A stretch of 64,000 nucleotides of DNA from Hygrophila difformis (GCA_030278955.1 JAOANR010000005.1:31487849-31551848), one strand, 5' to 3'; positions 1 to 11,390 are shown, numbered from the stretch's first letter. Numbers and translations: made by a program. Notes: generated by a model from the letters alone, not told the origin.

Positions 1-1310
1 AGTCTCTTTATACATGAAATCTAGGCCCAAACGAATACATAGTAGGCCCATATCGATAGAATTTGAGTCCCAATCCAAAATAATTCTTGGCCCAATCTTA
101 AACATGTGAGGCCCAATCGGTTAACTTTATTTTGCCAGATTTTAGAGCACAAACCCTCAATACACTCAGAAACTTTGAGGTGAGTGCACTCATCTGTCAT
201 TCGACCGGTATTCAAAATAGAATTGAAGCAGTTAAAGTGGATTCGTGTGAACCCAACTACATTTAGGACAAAAAAAGAGTTTAAACTAAATTGAGGTTAG
301 AAAAGAATTTTCTTATACTCAATAGGGTTGAAACATGTATTTCTTCAATAAATTAAGCCCGGGCCCAGAAGAAGCCCAGAGATATATATATGTTATTAAA
401 AATGTCCACATTAGGGTCAGAAGAGGAACGTCGATTTGAACATTGTTAGATCTGTGGAAGAAGAAATACATCCTTGAAAAGATACAAAGTCTGCAGAACG
501 TCAGAAAGTATCTGCGGAAAGGATAAAACTTAAAACGGTTTCTTTTTTTTTTCTTTTTTTTTTTTTGGTGAAAATGCACCCATACATGTATATAGTTAGG
601 GTTGTATACGGTTTGGTTTGGTTGACACCAACACCAAACTTTAAAAAAAAAAAAGAAAAAAACGGTTTGAAAAAAAAAATCAACTATAACAAAATCATTT
701 TAGCATTTAATTTCAAACTAAACCAAACCAAATTAAAAAAAAAAAACAAATGGTTTGGTGCAGTTTGGTTGGTTTACCCAATGTTTTAAAAAGAAAAAAA
801 TCATATAAATTACAGTCATAAGTGTAGGAATCCAAACTCGAAAATATTAATTAAAAGTTGAAAAAACATAAATTCACTGTTTACAAGGTAAATACTTAAT
901 AAACTAGAATTATCAATGCACACACAAGTAAAATAGAATCTTGATCTTGCATTTCTGTTTTGTGCCAAAAATACATAGAACTAGATAAGCATAAGTTGAA
1001 TTAGGCTTTACCGGATAAAGAAAGCGGATATATATATGAAGTATATAACTAATATATATATATATGCCATGCCTTTTACTGTTCCAATGAATAGTAATTA
1101 TGCACCTGCTATGCCTGTTGTACCCTTATGTTTTACTTATATTTTATTCCACTTCCAGTCAATCTGTTTTGTCTGTTTCTATTCTGAATCATCCATTCTT
1201 CATTTGACTCATTCATTTATCATTTTGACTTCGTTCATCTTTTTCATCCTCCAAGACTCCCCCTTTTGCTCTGTTCCTGCGTCTCTTCAATCCCAAATTT
1301 CAATTCCATG
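1..1310. other. AT-rich intergenic sequence
   Basis: No supported gene. The stretch has poly-T/poly-A runs around 540-800 and interleaved GGTTTGG/CCAAACC motifs at 600-780 that resemble a decayed MITE, but I could not define matching ends. TA-rich sequence lies at 1028-1065. From about 1150 the sequence becomes pyrimidine-rich and leads into the GC-rich block at 1381, like a plant promoter and 5' leader, but no coding exon follows. Confidence 0.5.
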
Positions 1311-1380
1311 CCTCTCCATTTTTCCTTCAACTTGTCTCCTTTATTCTTTTCTCTTCTTCTTCTTCACTTCACACATAGAG

Positions 1381-1760
1381 ATGGCGACGCCGCGGCAGAT
1401 GGAGATGGGAGCGGCGTGAGCGAGCAGCCGGATGGAGACGGAGCAGCGGAAGTAGTGGAGGCTGCGCTGTGACGGAGGGAGTGCGAGACCGGCGCAACGG
1501 ACAGCAGCTGAGCAGCGGCCAAGACAAGGGAGTGTGAGTGGACAACGCCGGAGCAGAGTCGCGGCAGTGGTGCCGAGCGGCAGAGGCGCTGAGCAACAGG
1601 GAGTGCGCCAGTAGAGGGCTGAAGCAGGGCGCTGTGAGCGGCGTCGAAGAGCAACCCGCTGGTCGAGCCGTGGCCGGTGAGGCGGCAGTCGATGATGGCA
1701 CCAGTGGTATCTCTTCATCATTTCTCTCTTTTTGTTCGTTCCCCTTCTTCCTTTGATGTT
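1381..1760 (+). other. GC-rich leader-like segment (possible gene 5' fragment)
   Basis: A GC-rich island (also at 15090-15469) preceded by a CT-rich leader and followed by T-rich, intron-like sequence from about 1765. It looks like the first exon of a plant gene or a captured gene fragment. The frame opening at ATG 1381 closes after about 12 codons, and no frame matches a family I recognise. In the right copy the upstream promoter-like part (before 1311) is missing, so any transcription unit there would be decapitated. Function unknown. Confidence 0.3.
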
Positions 1761-3461
1761 GATGTTGGATTTTGATGGTGATTTGGTGATTGTTGTTCTT
1801 GGTTGGTTGTCTGGGGATTGGGATTTTAATTGTTTAATTTGTTGTTGATTGTTGATTGTGTGTCTTGATTGTTGAATAATTTTTGTGCCTAATTTTGAGG
1901 TTGGCATTGTTGGACATTTAATTGTTGGATTGTAGAATATTGGGTGCTTCGAGAAATGATTTTGGAATTGTTGAATAATTTGGCTTGAATATAAATAAAA
2001 GATTAAGATCTCGAGTAATTTTGATTTGATTACTTTGATTGATTAGATGAATAATGTAATGTTAATCATTGTATTGAATTTGGTAACTTTAAGTTCTTTG
2101 TACGAAACACGAACATACCACGCACGACCGATCGTAGAGCCACATGTATTTTCGATTATGGAATGTATATAGTGGTGAACTTTGGCTTGAGAATGATTTC
2201 TTGATTTGTTTTGGTATTGTAGTTCTGGTTAAAAGTTTTGTGAATTAGTTGATGAATTTGTGAATAGATCATTGGATTATTATTTACTAATGGTTTGTTG
2301 AACTCTTTAAGTAAATGTTCTTCAAGAGATCCCCTTCTTCCGTTTGTGTTAGGATTCACGTCATATCCGTTCTCGGAACCTTATTTCCGCTTATTTTCCT
2401 CCTGTTTTCTTTTTTGTTTTGTTTTGTTTTGTTTTATTTTGTTTATAAAAAAACTTCTAACGTTTTATCCGTTTTATCCGTTCTATCCGTTTTCGGAACC
2501 TTATTTCTAGAGATCCCCTAACGTTTTGTCCGTTCTCGGAACCTTATTTCTACTTATGGGTTAGTTTTTTTTTGCACGACTTGTCAACTAGAAAAAGCTC
2601 ACCACACACTATGCTACATCTCATTCACCTTTGTTACTCTATTCTTAATTCCTTGAATCTCATATTTTAACATCTTTGAACTTTCCCTTCAAAAATAAAC
2701 TATATGTATATATAAGAAATATATACATCCTATCTGCACTAAGAGTTTTGACGTCATCATTTATGATGTCAAGTGCTATATGGTATGAGAATACATTATC
2801 TATGATAATTGCATCTCGATTCCAAACATTTCTGCTTGTGAAAAAATTGAACCAAATAAAAAATTTTAAACCGCAAACCAAACCAACCCGCGGAAATATG
2901 GTTTCATTTGTGGTTTGGTCTGGTTTAGACAGTACTCTGAACAGTCCTATATACAGTGGCGAATCTAGAAATTTTTTTAAGTAGTGTCACAACTATGGAT
3001 GAAAGTTAAGTTGAAATTGTGGATAGTAGTCACAATATAAAAGTATTAAAAAAGCTAGGTTGGAATTAATATTTGTGGTATCGACACAAAAATGAAGTGG
3101 GTTCACTCAGCCAACATAAAAATTGTCAGCTTAAAATAGTATAATTTCATTAATCTGAGTGTTGTCACCCAAAAAGTTAAGTGCTTTACCTTTATATTTC
3201 ATGTCTTTTATTTACCGAGTTTTACTCTAGTTGGAGTTTGCACCTTTCTGCCATGGATGGAAGCAATGAAAAACATTGTCCAAAAATCCAAAGGAAATAT
3301 TGGGGCGGTGAAAGATGAAATCAACGTTGTCCCTTCCAAATCCTTTAACAATGGAAAAACAACCTTGGATTTTGCTTCAAGAATCTAAGAATCGTTGAAA
3401 TATCATATCGCTAAGACACGATTGAATTTTTTGACCTTAAGAAAAATAACTTGCTACTCAA

Positions 3462-3465
<4 letters not shown>

Positions 3466-3507
<42 letters not shown>
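3466..3507. repeat. TA dinucleotide microsatellite
   Basis: Uninterrupted TA repeat. The equivalent tract in the duplicated copy (about 17174-17198) is 18 bp shorter; this is the largest length difference between the block copies outside the transposon insertions. Confidence 0.9.
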
Positions 3508-3510
<3 letters not shown>

Positions 3511-3566
3511 TTGATTCAAAAGCTCAAGATAATATGGATGGAAGTCCTATTTATAGAATCCAACAC

Positions 3567-4550
3567 TAGGGGTGGGCACGGTTCGGTTAACCTAAATTTT
3601 TCAGGTATTTGTATTTGTATTTGCACCGGGCAAATACTTCATTTCAGTATTTGTATTTGTAACCGGAGTCCTCGGTTAACCGGGGGTTCGGTTTCGATTC
3701 AATTCAGCGGTTAAACGATTCGGTTCGAATATTTTTTTCTGGTCTTCTAAAAATGTATAATTAAGTTTTCATTTCTTAATTTTTATGTTTCGTAGATTTT
3801 ATTTTTGAGGTTATAACACTATAGAAAGAAAATATATGACTATGTAATCCAGTGATTATTTTAGTGTTATTAAAATATATTCGTATAAGTAACAAATTTT
3901 AGTGTTGTGGTATATTTTAATAATGGGGTATTCTTAAACAAAAAAAAATCAATATAGGCTCATTATGGTGATATATTTTGATAATTACCTCTTTAAATTT
4001 TTTATATTTATTTTATTATATACTTAAATACACCCTCCGTCCCATTTAACTTGTCTTGTTTCACTTTTGCACACAATCCAATGCACTTTTTCAACTGTTA
4101 ATATTTCAAAACATGTTCAATGAAAAATTATATAAAATATATATTATAAAACTACATGATCATACGATTCTAACAAGACCCAACTTGACTATTTTTCTCT
4201 AAATATATACTTGAAATAAAGTCGAGTCAAAACTGAACAATGAACAGTGTAAAAAAGTCAAACAGGACAAGTGTGGTGGGACGGAGGGAGTAATTAAATA
4301 ATATTATCTATATAATTTTATACCATCAAATGCCTATAATATATACAATGTATATAACTTTTAAAATAAAATAAATATATTCGGTTCGGTTCGGTTACTC
4401 GGGGGAAAAAAATTAAAGTATTTGTATTTGTATTTGAACCGGACGAATACTGAAATTTGATATTTGTATTTGTTCCGGAGTCCTCGGTTAACCGGAAATT
4501 CAGTTCGATTTCGGTTCAACGAATCGGTTCGAATATTTTGCCCACCCCTA
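3567..4550. mobile_element. hAT-type MITE (~984 bp), left block copy
   Basis: The ends are inverted (TAGGGGTGGGCA at the left, TGCCCACCCCTA at the right) and are flanked by an exact 8-bp target duplication TCCAACAC (3559-3566 and 4551-4558), the hAT signature. Subterminal parts carry inverted GGTTCGGTTAACC-type and repeated GTATTTGTATTTG motifs. There is no transposase frame, so the element is non-autonomous. The interior is interrupted by a Stowaway MITE at 4031-4290. Confidence 0.93.
4031..4290. mobile_element. Stowaway-type (Tc1/mariner) MITE nested in the hAT MITE
   Basis: Terminal inverted repeats (CTCCGTCCCA near the left end, TGGGACGGAGGGAG at the right) are bounded by TA dinucleotides at 4029-4030 and 4291-4292, as for Tc1/mariner insertions. 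Length is about 260 bp with no coding capacity. The duplicated copy lies at 17721-17980. Confidence 0.88.
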
Positions 4551-5224
4551 TCCAACACCATTATAAAGACTAATAATAATTAAATGGAAGTAAACAACTG
4601 GCTAAAGGGTTTTAATCAACCCATTACAAATAAAACATAAATTAAAATGGAGAGAGCAATGGCTTTGTGTGACAAATTGGGGAGGCAAAGGCTTTCGTCA
4701 AAACGGCAATCAATGATTTCGTCAGAGGTGATGGCTCTCGTCCATCGTCTAAAACAAAAGAAGCTCTGATGGGGCCCACGTCCGAATTGAATATATTGCT
4801 GCTAGAAGGGAAATGAGGCAATGTAAGCACACCTTCTTTGGTCAAAGCCCACTCCTCTCTCGTCTCTAGTTTCTCTTCTAACATCCAAATCAAAAGATGT
4901 CATCCTGGTGGGGTCCACGCAAATTAAATTGCAAAAAGGATGTGGAAACAGTGTCGAGAAACATACTTAGGCAAGGCTTCCATTTCTTTCGTCCAAACTG
5001 TATTCCTGTCTCGTCAGTCGTCTCTAGCTTCTCTGTCCCACTCGTCCAAAGGGAAGGTAGGCTCGATGATGATCGCCGGGGCCGATGGAGCAACTATGGA
5101 GGTTGAAGACATCGAGGGCCTTCCTGCTGCAGCCGGAGCTGTTGAGTTGTTGCCGGAGGTGATGCCTTCAAAATGATTTGGGAAAAGGATGGGCCATCAA
5201 TTCCTTTAATGGTCCACCGACAAC

Positions 5225-5515
5225 TAGTGCTGGAAAAAAATATCAAATGTACCGTGTATACTGCACATACCGTATCGAAAATATAATGAGAATACCCAAA
5301 TTTCTAGTATACCATAATTTTCGGCACGGTAACGCCATAAATTTTTTGATATCGCGGTATATCTATACCGTACCGAACTTCGGTATATACTGCGGTATCG
5401 GTATATCTGTATATACCGAATGTTCGGTATGTCGGTATATACCACAATACGGGTACGTCGGTATGTACCGAAAGTTTGGTATATCGGTATATACCGAACA
5501 TACCGAAAATATAAA
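5225..5515. mobile_element. Left half of a second hAT-type MITE, split by the LTR element
   Basis: Starts TAGTGCTGG after an 8-bp flank CCGACAAC (5217-5224). It is rich in GGTATATACCG palindromes. The matching right half is at 28972-29308, ending CCAGCCTTA followed by CCGACCAC, which repeats the left flank with one mismatch. The two halves joined would be about 628 bp. The last five bases, ATAAA (5511-5515), are the target duplication of the LTR retrotransposon that split it. Confidence 0.88.
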
Positions 5516-5684
5516 TGTAAACACGTGAAATTCATTCGCCACTGAAAATGCGACACGTGCAAATTTAAATATTAATTTAATTAATTTTAGGCATTTTAAA
5601 TAAATTAAATGCTTGAAATGATTATTAATATTTATTGGGCCATTTGGATCCATCAAGCCAAATGGATTTAATTACACTAGGCCA

Positions 5685-5905
5685 ATGTGGACAAGTCCAA
5701 ATGCAAGACCCACAAACCTCATGGCTCAATAATGGATGTCCGAAGCAGGCCAGCCCATGAAAATAAATCGATGTGGATAAGTCAAAATGAAAGACCCACA
5801 AGCCTATGATCCAATGGACACCGACACTTGAAGCAGGCCAGTCCATGGAAATCAGTCAATGTGAACAAGCCCAGATGAAAGACCCACATGCTCACTGACC
5901 CGATA
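5685..5905 (+). repeat. U3 tandem repeats of element 1
   Basis: Three diverged repeats of about 80-90 bp, each with a 'TGTGGAYAAGTCCAAATG'-like core followed by AAGACCCACA (near 5695, 5772 and 5860), and two with GAAGCAGGCCAG. They sit upstream of the TATA box, where LTR enhancers usually lie. The CACTA transposon in the right LTR inserted between the first and second repeat. Confidence 0.75.
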
Positions 5906-5969
5906 GAGATGTGGATTGGACCAGCCCATCGATTGGTCCATCATCCACAAACCCTAGGGTTTTTCCCTC

Positions 5970-5977
5970 TATAAATA
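5970..5977 (+). promoter_or_regulatory. LTR TATA box
   Basis: TATAAATA within CCCTCTATAAATAGAGG. Transcription would start about 25-30 bp downstream, near 6000, which makes the hairpin-rich segment the R/U5 leader. The identical box in the second LTR is at 28471-28478. Confidence 0.8.
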
Positions 5978-6045
5978 GAGGCACCCTGTCACATATTGGA
6001 CTTCACTACTTCACTTCCAGACAGACGTCTCCAGACACTACTCAC

Positions 6046-6260
6046 TCTCAAGACTCATATACTTGAGATTCCACAGCAACAAAACGCTGCAGAAATATTA
6101 AAGAGGCAAAGAAGTATCAAATACACTTCTACAACCTCTAAACAATCATACTCTGAGACTCATACACTCAGACACATAGAGAGACGACTCATACACGTCT
6201 ACTCATTCTCAAGACTCATACACTTGAGATTCTACAGTAACAAAACGCTGTAGAAATTCC
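6046..6260 (+). other. LTR leader with four hairpins that share one loop sequence
   Basis: Four inverted repeats enclose the 9-nt loop ACTCATACA (first copy ACTCATATA): TCTCAAG/CTTGAGA at 6046-6068, TCTGAG/CTCAGA at 6152-6172, AGACG/CGTCT at 6182-6200 and TCTCAAG/CTTGAGA at 6207-6229. Stem sequences differ but keep pairing while the loop stays constant. A further CTACAG/CTGTAG stem follows. All are repeated in the second LTR (28546-28760). The position is inside the expected RNA leader. Confidence 0.8.
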
Positions 6261-6336
6261 AAGAAGCCGGAGAAGAAGCATAAAAGCATCTCGACGTCTT
6301 CAAGTTTCTGTCTACGCATTTTTTGCACCTACAGAT

Positions 6337-6357
6337 TTTGGCACGCCCAGTGGGACC
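6337..6357 (+). promoter_or_regulatory. Primer-binding site of element 1
   Basis: TTTGGCACGCCCAGTGGGAC begins three bases after the LTR end, the place where a tRNA primes minus-strand synthesis. This type of site occurs in plant Tat-like gypsy elements. I did not determine which tRNA it matches. Confidence 0.8.
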
Positions 6358-6399
6358 CTTCTGCCTTTCCTCTCCTCCGGACGTCGTCAACGAAATCCA

Positions 6400-8691
6400 A
6401 TGGCTTCAAAGAACACCTCCAAGAGCAACTCTTCAACATCCGGTGCCGCTATGCCCAATGTCACCACAAGGAACATGAAGAAAGCAATGGAGGCCGCCGA
6501 TGCTGCGCGGGGAATAGAAGTTGATGCGGATATGCCGCTGCTGGAAGAAGGAAACGACCATAGATCGGGATCTTCCACGCCATTGTCAAGCCCGCGGGGA
6601 GATCAAGAAGAAACATCCGCCCTGCGTCATGCTGCTGCAATGACAACCCAAGCCAGCACTCTTGAAGAGCAAATGGCCAACCTAACAAAGATCGTGGAAA
6701 TGCTTGTGAAGAGATCCGAGTTGCAAGATGCACGCATGGAGCAAATGATGAACAGACTGGATGGCTCTAACGGCGGCCAAGCGGTGAACAAGCCCGTAGA
6801 GATCCGCGACGATGGAGAGACTTCCCGGCAAGGCGCTTCGGCAAAAGGAAAAGCAACCGCTGACGTCCAAGTCACTCCTGACGGCTTCATCTCGGCTGAT
6901 CAACTGAAAGAGTTCATCACGGGAACGCTGAAGGAAGAGGTCTCGGCAGGATCAAAATCCTCCTTGATGTATCTCAAGCCATACAGTGCCCGCATCGACT
7001 CACTGAGGATGCCGGCAGGCTATCAACCGCCCAAGTTCCAACAGTTCGACAGCAAAGGGAATCCCAAGCAACATATCGCCCATTTCGTAGAGACATGCAA
7101 CGAAGCGGGTACGTTTGGAGATCACCTCGTCAAACAGTTCATTCGTTCACTAAAGGGAAATGCGTTCGAATGGTATACCGACTTGGAACACGGCAGCATC
7201 GACAATTGGGATCAACTTGAGCAAGAGTTTCTGAACCGTTTTTACAGCACACGGCGTACCGTCAGCATGATAGAATTGACGAACACGCAACAATCAAAGG
7301 GCGAGCCGGTGATTGACTACATCAACCGCTGGAGGAGCCTAAGCCTCAACTGCAAGGATCGTTTGTCTGAGACGTCGGCAATTGAGATGTGCATCCAAGG
7401 CATGCAATGGGGCCTACGATACATCCTGCAAGGCATTCGTCCCCGAACATTTGAGGAGCTTGCAACCCGTGCTCACGACATGGAGCTAAGTTTGGCGTCA
7501 AGTGGAGCATATGGTCCGCCCGTTCAACAAACTCGTGCAAACAATCGAGTCGAATGGGAGAAGAGAGGTGAACCACCGTCAAAGCCGCCAACAAAGGATG
7601 CGATTGCAACAAACGCCAGTTTCGTGAAGGTACGTGGAAAGGAGCCGGTGGCAAGCGACAAGCCAAAGCCACCACAAGCTCAACGTCAAAGGTCATCGTT
7701 GGAAGATAGACGGGATAAGACGTACCCATTCCTTGACTCCGAATTACCGGGCATCTTCGATGACTTGATGAAAGAAAACCTCATCGAGCTACCAAGGATG
7801 AAACGTCCCGAGCAAGCGGGGATGACCAACGACCCACTATACTGCAAGTACCACCGTCTAGTGAGCCACACGATCCAAGACTGTTTCGTTTTCAAAGACA
7901 AAGTCATGGATCTCGTCAAACAAGGCAAAATCACATTGGCTGATGAAGCAAAGACGGCCAACACCGTTTCCATCCAAGTTGGATCGATCGAGATCAAAGT
8001 TCCCGACAAGTCTACAACTTGTAACGCCATCTGCGAGGTTGGGAGCACGTCCAAGCAAAACCACACCAAGCAAGTTGTGGACCACTCGCATCTCAACGAA
8101 TGCATGCTTTCCATCACGTTCAATGAAGACGACATGCCGATGGAGCTGGAAAATTCGAAGGCTCATAACCGACCATTGTTCGTCGTTGGATACGTAGACA
8201 ACAAGCGAGTAAACCGCGTCCTGATAGATGGAGGTTCTGCCGTCAACATCATGCCACTTCACACCCTGAAGGAATTGGGCATCTCGGAGGAAGAACTATC
8301 CAATAGCAAAATGTTGATACAAGGCTTCAACCAAGGGGGGCAAAAATCCCTTGGTGCAATCCGAGTCCGGCTGCAAATTGATGACATGGCTGCAAGCACG
8401 TACTTCCACGTCATTGACGCAAGGACATCATACAACATGCTTCTTGGTCGGACATGGATCCACGAGAACGGCGTCGTCCCTTCAACATGGCACCAATGCT
8501 TCAAGTACGTGTACAACGGCGTCGTCAAAAGGGTTATCGCCGATGACAAACCATTTGCGGTGGCCGAGTCTTATTATGGGGATGCTAAGTACTACCTTGA
8601 GGCGTCCAAAGCTAAGGCACCTTCGTTGGGGGAAGAAGAACGTAAAGAAAGTCAACCAACCCGTGAAGACAAAGGAAAATCCATCCTGTAA
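6400..8691 (+). CDS. Gag-protease polyprotein of Ty3/gypsy element 1 (763 aa)
   Basis: Begins with the first ATG after the primer-binding site and stays open for 763 codons. Residues ~1-190 are a low-complexity, charged N-terminus. Residues ~200-370 are a retrotransposon Gag capsid domain ([24 protein letters not shown]). A C/H knuckle-like segment [14 protein letters not shown] lies near residue 478, as in Tat-type elements. An aspartic protease with active site [12 protein letters not shown] lies near residue 608 and its second strand MLLGRTWIH near 678. It makes the particle shell and processes the polyprotein. The TAA at 8689 sits in the frame that continues as pol, so a longer ORF was probably truncated by this stop. 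The frame itself is intact. Confidence 0.9.
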   Translation: MASKNTSKSNSSTSGAAMPNVTTRNMKKAMEAADAARGIEVDADMPLLEEGNDHRSGSSTPLSSPRGDQEETSALRHAAAMTTQASTLEEQMANLTKIVEMLVKRSELQDARMEQMMNRLDGSNGGQAVNKPVEIRDDGETSRQGASAKGKATADVQVTPDGFISADQLKEFITGTLKEEVSAGSKSSLMYLKPYSARIDSLRMPAGYQPPKFQQFDSKGNPKQHIAHFVETCNEAGTFGDHLVKQFIRSLKGNAFEWYTDLEHGSIDNWDQLEQEFLNRFYSTRRTVSMIELTNTQQSKGEPVIDYINRWRSLSLNCKDRLSETSAIEMCIQGMQWGLRYILQGIRPRTFEELATRAHDMELSLASSGAYGPPVQQTRANNRVEWEKRGEPPSKPPTKDAIATNASFVKVRGKEPVASDKPKPPQAQRQRSSLEDRRDKTYPFLDSELPGIFDDLMKENLIELPRMKRPEQAGMTNDPLYCKYHRLVSHTIQDCFVFKDKVMDLVKQGKITLADEAKTANTVSIQVGSIEIKVPDKSTTCNAICEVGSTSKQNHTKQVVDHSHLNECMLSITFNEDDMPMELENSKAHNRPLFVVGYVDNKRVNRVLIDGGSAVNIMPLHTLKELGISEEELSNSKMLIQGFNQGGQKSLGAIRVRLQIDDMAASTYFHVIDARTSYNMLLGRTWIHENGVVPSTWHQCFKYVYNGVVKRVIADDKPFAVAESYYGDAKYYLEASKAKAPSLGEEERKESQPTREDKGKSIL

Positions 8692-9800
8692 GAAGCATTC
8701 GAAGGACTTACACTCCCGCTAACGCCCATTGATCCCGGCACATCGCAGAAAGTGTCGAAGATTCAACTCAAAGGCAGTGAGGCGTGTCGACTGAAGAATG
8801 ACAAAGAATTCGGTCCGAAGGCATTCAAGTTGCTCACCAAGTCTGGCTTCAACCCAAATGAGCCATCGCCGTTGGAAAAGCTCCCGGACAATAATCATAG
8901 AAAAGGTAATCGGAGTGGCCTTGGGTATGTTGCGGAATTCGTCACGGCACCCCAAGCATCGAAGGCGCTCATATTCGTGAAATCTGAACAAACAGTGAAG
9001 GCACCGGTTCGTATCGTCATAAAACGAGCTACGGCCAATTACATCACTGAAGAAGCAAATCAAATAGATGGCAACCCAAAGGATCAACCAGCACGAAAAT
9101 CGGTGTTTGATCGTATCGGTAGCCCATCGAAAGAGGAGCAAAAAAGAAGCGTCCGTGATAGACTTGGCTCAACAGAGACAACCGAACAAAAAGAATCTAT
9201 CTTCTGCCGGCTTGGAGCAAACAAAGAAATGAAGCCAAGTGTTTTCGATAGACTCGGAGCTGTTTCCAAAGAAGACTATGCGAAATCCGTCTTCAAAAGG
9301 CTAGGTTCTACAAAACGTCAAATGCAAAACAAAGCATTGGCTAGCAAATAGCGGTCGCCAGTAAAGCAAGGGATATTGGACAACCCTAACTATGGCACCG
9401 ATGTGAGGAGTAGAGTACCTTCCCGCATGAAACGAAAAGTCGAGTGGACTGTCTCATTCGACGAGTGGCTGAAGCTCAAAAAGCGGACCATCGCCTTCAC
9501 AAAGCATGACGAAGATGATCAAACTGACAAAGTCGAGTCCATCCATCATATTTTCATTGATAGTGGTGAGCTAAAGGAGGAAGACGCTAACGCAGCAACA
9601 ATGCAACTTGAAGAAGAAATCAAGGTCACTGTGGATGAACTGCGTGAAGTAAACTTAGGCGATGATAAAGAACCCCGCCTAACGTTATCAGCACCCTACT
9701 GAAGCGGAGAAATACGTGACGCTCCTCCAAGAGTTCAAAGACGTCTTCGCATGGCCCTACAAAGAAATGCCCGAGCTGGACCCCAAGATAGTCGTCCATC
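8692..9800 (+). pseudogene. Broken pol N-terminal region of element 1
   Basis: Continues in the gag frame after TAA 8689, with a second in-frame stop TAG at 9349 and TGA at 9700, then a frameshift near 9690. Around 9100-9330 the protein has five copies of a short motif: SVFDRIG, SVRDRLG, SIFCRLG, SVFDRLG, SVFKRLG. This linker is typical of the protease-RT spacer of plant Tat-like elements. The reading frame from 9680 gives LLQEFKDVFAWPYKEMPELD, the segment that normally opens the reverse transcriptase. No RT catalytic block follows; sequence switches to a minisatellite at about 9828. Confidence 0.8.
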
Positions 9801-9827
9801 GTCTCGAAGTCTTTCAAATCTTCAAGT

Positions 9828-10160
9828 TCTTCATGAGGATCAAGCTCGAAGCCCCTTCGGAAGCACTTCAAGTGCCAAATCCTTCAAGAGGATCAAGCTC
9901 AAAGCCCCTCATGATGTCTTAAAAATGTTCAAGTTCATTCCTTCAAGAGGATCAAGCTCAAAAGCCCCTCATGAAGCCTTCAAAAACAAGTCTTCAAATT
10001 CTTCAAGAGGATCAAGCTCAAAGCCCCTCCTGTAGTCTGTCAAATCTTCGAAGTCCTTAAGCCCATCAAGAGGATCAAGCTCAAAAGCCCCTCTCGAAAT
10101 TCTTCAAAAGTTCATGCCTTCAATAGGATTAAGCACAAAAGCCCCTATTGAAGTGAGGAA
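9828..10160 (+). repeat. ~55-65 bp minisatellite in place of reverse transcriptase
   Basis: Six tandem units, each with a core TTCAAGAGGATCAAGCTCAA followed by AAGCCCCTC, starting near 9828, 9886, 9943, 10002, 10065 and 10118. They sit exactly where RT and RNase H should be, between the FKDVFAWPYKEMP segment and the integrase. Related units recur at 11640-11880, in the 3' non-coding part of the same element. Confidence 0.85.
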
Positions 10161-10228
10161 ATGCATTCTTAGAGAGTCAAATCACCTCCAAAGATGTCGA
10201 AAGATCATCTCAAAGTTCTTTATGGTCC

Positions 10229-11174
10229 ATGTCAAACGTGTCTTGCGCGGATTTTCATCAAATTGAGGCCATTCACCAACCGCCTGAGCAAAGTTGCATC
10301 CAACTATGGCATCATGACCGTTTGACGCATGGGAATGGACATCGCCGGACCAATGCCAAAGTCTTCCGGGGGCATGTCTACATCATTGCCGCAACCGACT
10401 ACTTCTCCAAGTGCGCTGAAGCTGCACCAAGTCAAAGGGGAACATGATGCAAGTTTCATCTGAATCAACATCATCTACCGTTATGGCGTCCCGCGCTACA
10501 TCATGGCGGACAACGGACGATCGTTCGTCAATAGCACTGTCACCAAGTTGTGTGAGAAGTTCGGTTTCACCCAGCGAAAGAGCTTTGCGTATTATCCGCC
10601 GGCAAATGGACTAGCGGAGGCCTTCAACAAAACCTTATGCGGATTGTTGAAGAAAGTTGTCTCCAAGTCAAAACGAGGCTGGCATGAAAGAATCAATGAA
10701 GCTCTGTGGGCATATGCCACAACCTTCCGCACACCCACCAAGGCAACGCCATACTCGTTGGTCTATGGAGTGGAATCCGTGTTGCCACTGGAAACTAAAA
10801 TCCCCTCGCTAAGAGTCGTCATCCGGTAAGGGCTCACTGAAGAAGATAATGCCCGGTTGCGTTTGGAAGAATTGGAAGCCCTTGATGAAAGAAGGCTCGA
10901 AGCACAACAAAGATTAGAATGCTACCAAGCCCGCCTATCCAAGTTCTACAATAAGAAAGTCAAGGCACGCTCGTTCCAAGTCGGAGATCTCGCCCTTGCC
11001 ATACGGAGACCCATTGTCATCAACTAGCGTAGTGGGAACAAGTTCACCTCCAAATGGGATGGACCATATGTCATCGCGGAAGTCTTCACAAACGGAGCCT
11101 ACATGATGATAGATAACGACGGAGTAAGCATCGGACCGGTAAATGGACGATTCCTGAAGAGATTCTACGCTTGA
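10229..11174 (+). pseudogene. Integrase remnant of element 1
   Basis: Retroviral-type integrase core and C-terminal part. Recognisable pieces are GHVYIIAATDYFSKCAEAA (~10365-10425), MADNGRSFVNS with the second catalytic Asp (~10503), YYPPANGLAEAFNKTL with the catalytic Glu (~10590-10640), TTFRTPTKATPYSLVYG, then a coiled-coil-like segment, SFQVGDLALAIRRP and FTSKWDGPYVI up to TGA 11172. It is broken by a frame change near 10450 and in-frame stops at 10827 (TAA) and 11025 (TAG). It would insert cDNA into the genome if intact. With no reverse transcriptase the element cannot move by itself. Confidence 0.85.
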
Positions 11175-11390
11175 AGAAATTGCAAGCAATGCTCCTTGAC
11201 GCACGAGCCAAAACTGCACGTCACAAAAAAAATGCAAAAAAAAATGTAATACTCCTGGCCCGCAAGAGTATAAACTGTGTACGGCTCAAAATAAACAAAT
11301 TCAATTTGTTTTGAACTACGTAATGGCTTGATCCCTTCACAGGGTACATAGGCAACTTGGAAATTATTTTTCTAAGTTCAGTCATGGCAA

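Larger units (their letters stand above)
1311..5515. repeat. Left copy of a ~4.2 kb duplicated block
   Basis: This block is repeated at 15020-19205. By eye the two copies differ only by a few substitutions (about 1427, 1503, 3945), a one-base T-run change near 2567 and an 18-bp shorter TA microsatellite in the right copy, so they are roughly 99.9% identical. Homology starts abruptly at CCTCTCC (1311 and 15020) and continues through the LTR that follows. The block carries one intact hAT MITE with a nested Stowaway MITE and the left half of a second hAT MITE. No open frame in it resembles a known protein. Confidence 0.95.
5516..6333 (+). mobile_element. 5' LTR of Ty3/gypsy element 1 (818 bp)
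   Basis: Runs from TGTAAACACGTG to ACCTACA and is preceded by ATAAA (5511-5515); the same ATAAA follows the second LTR at 28967-28971, which fixes both ends. It contains repeated U3 motifs, a TATA box and a leader with hairpins. It is directly followed by a primer-binding site. Compared with the LTR at 19206-28966 (CACTA removed, 950 bp) it lacks exactly 132 bp at 6304/6305 and otherwise differs by about one base. Confidence 0.95.

Noticed and set aside
600..790. Possible hAT MITE with GGTTTGG motifs
   Set aside because: No matching inverted ends or target duplication could be defined.
1341..1907. 188-codon reverse-strand ORF (also 15050-15616)
   Set aside because: Arises from GC-rich leader-like sequence, has biased Arg/Ser/Leu composition, no domain, and a frame running out of the GC island into AT-rich sequence.
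5069..5176. Small ORF of ~36 codons with hydrophobic, Glu-rich product
   Set aside because: No family match, no splice partner and it ends just before a MITE; too short to support as a gene.
5178..5656. ORFs with repeated Tyr-Arg-Tyr composition
   Set aside because: Translation of GGTATATACCG palindromes of a MITE.
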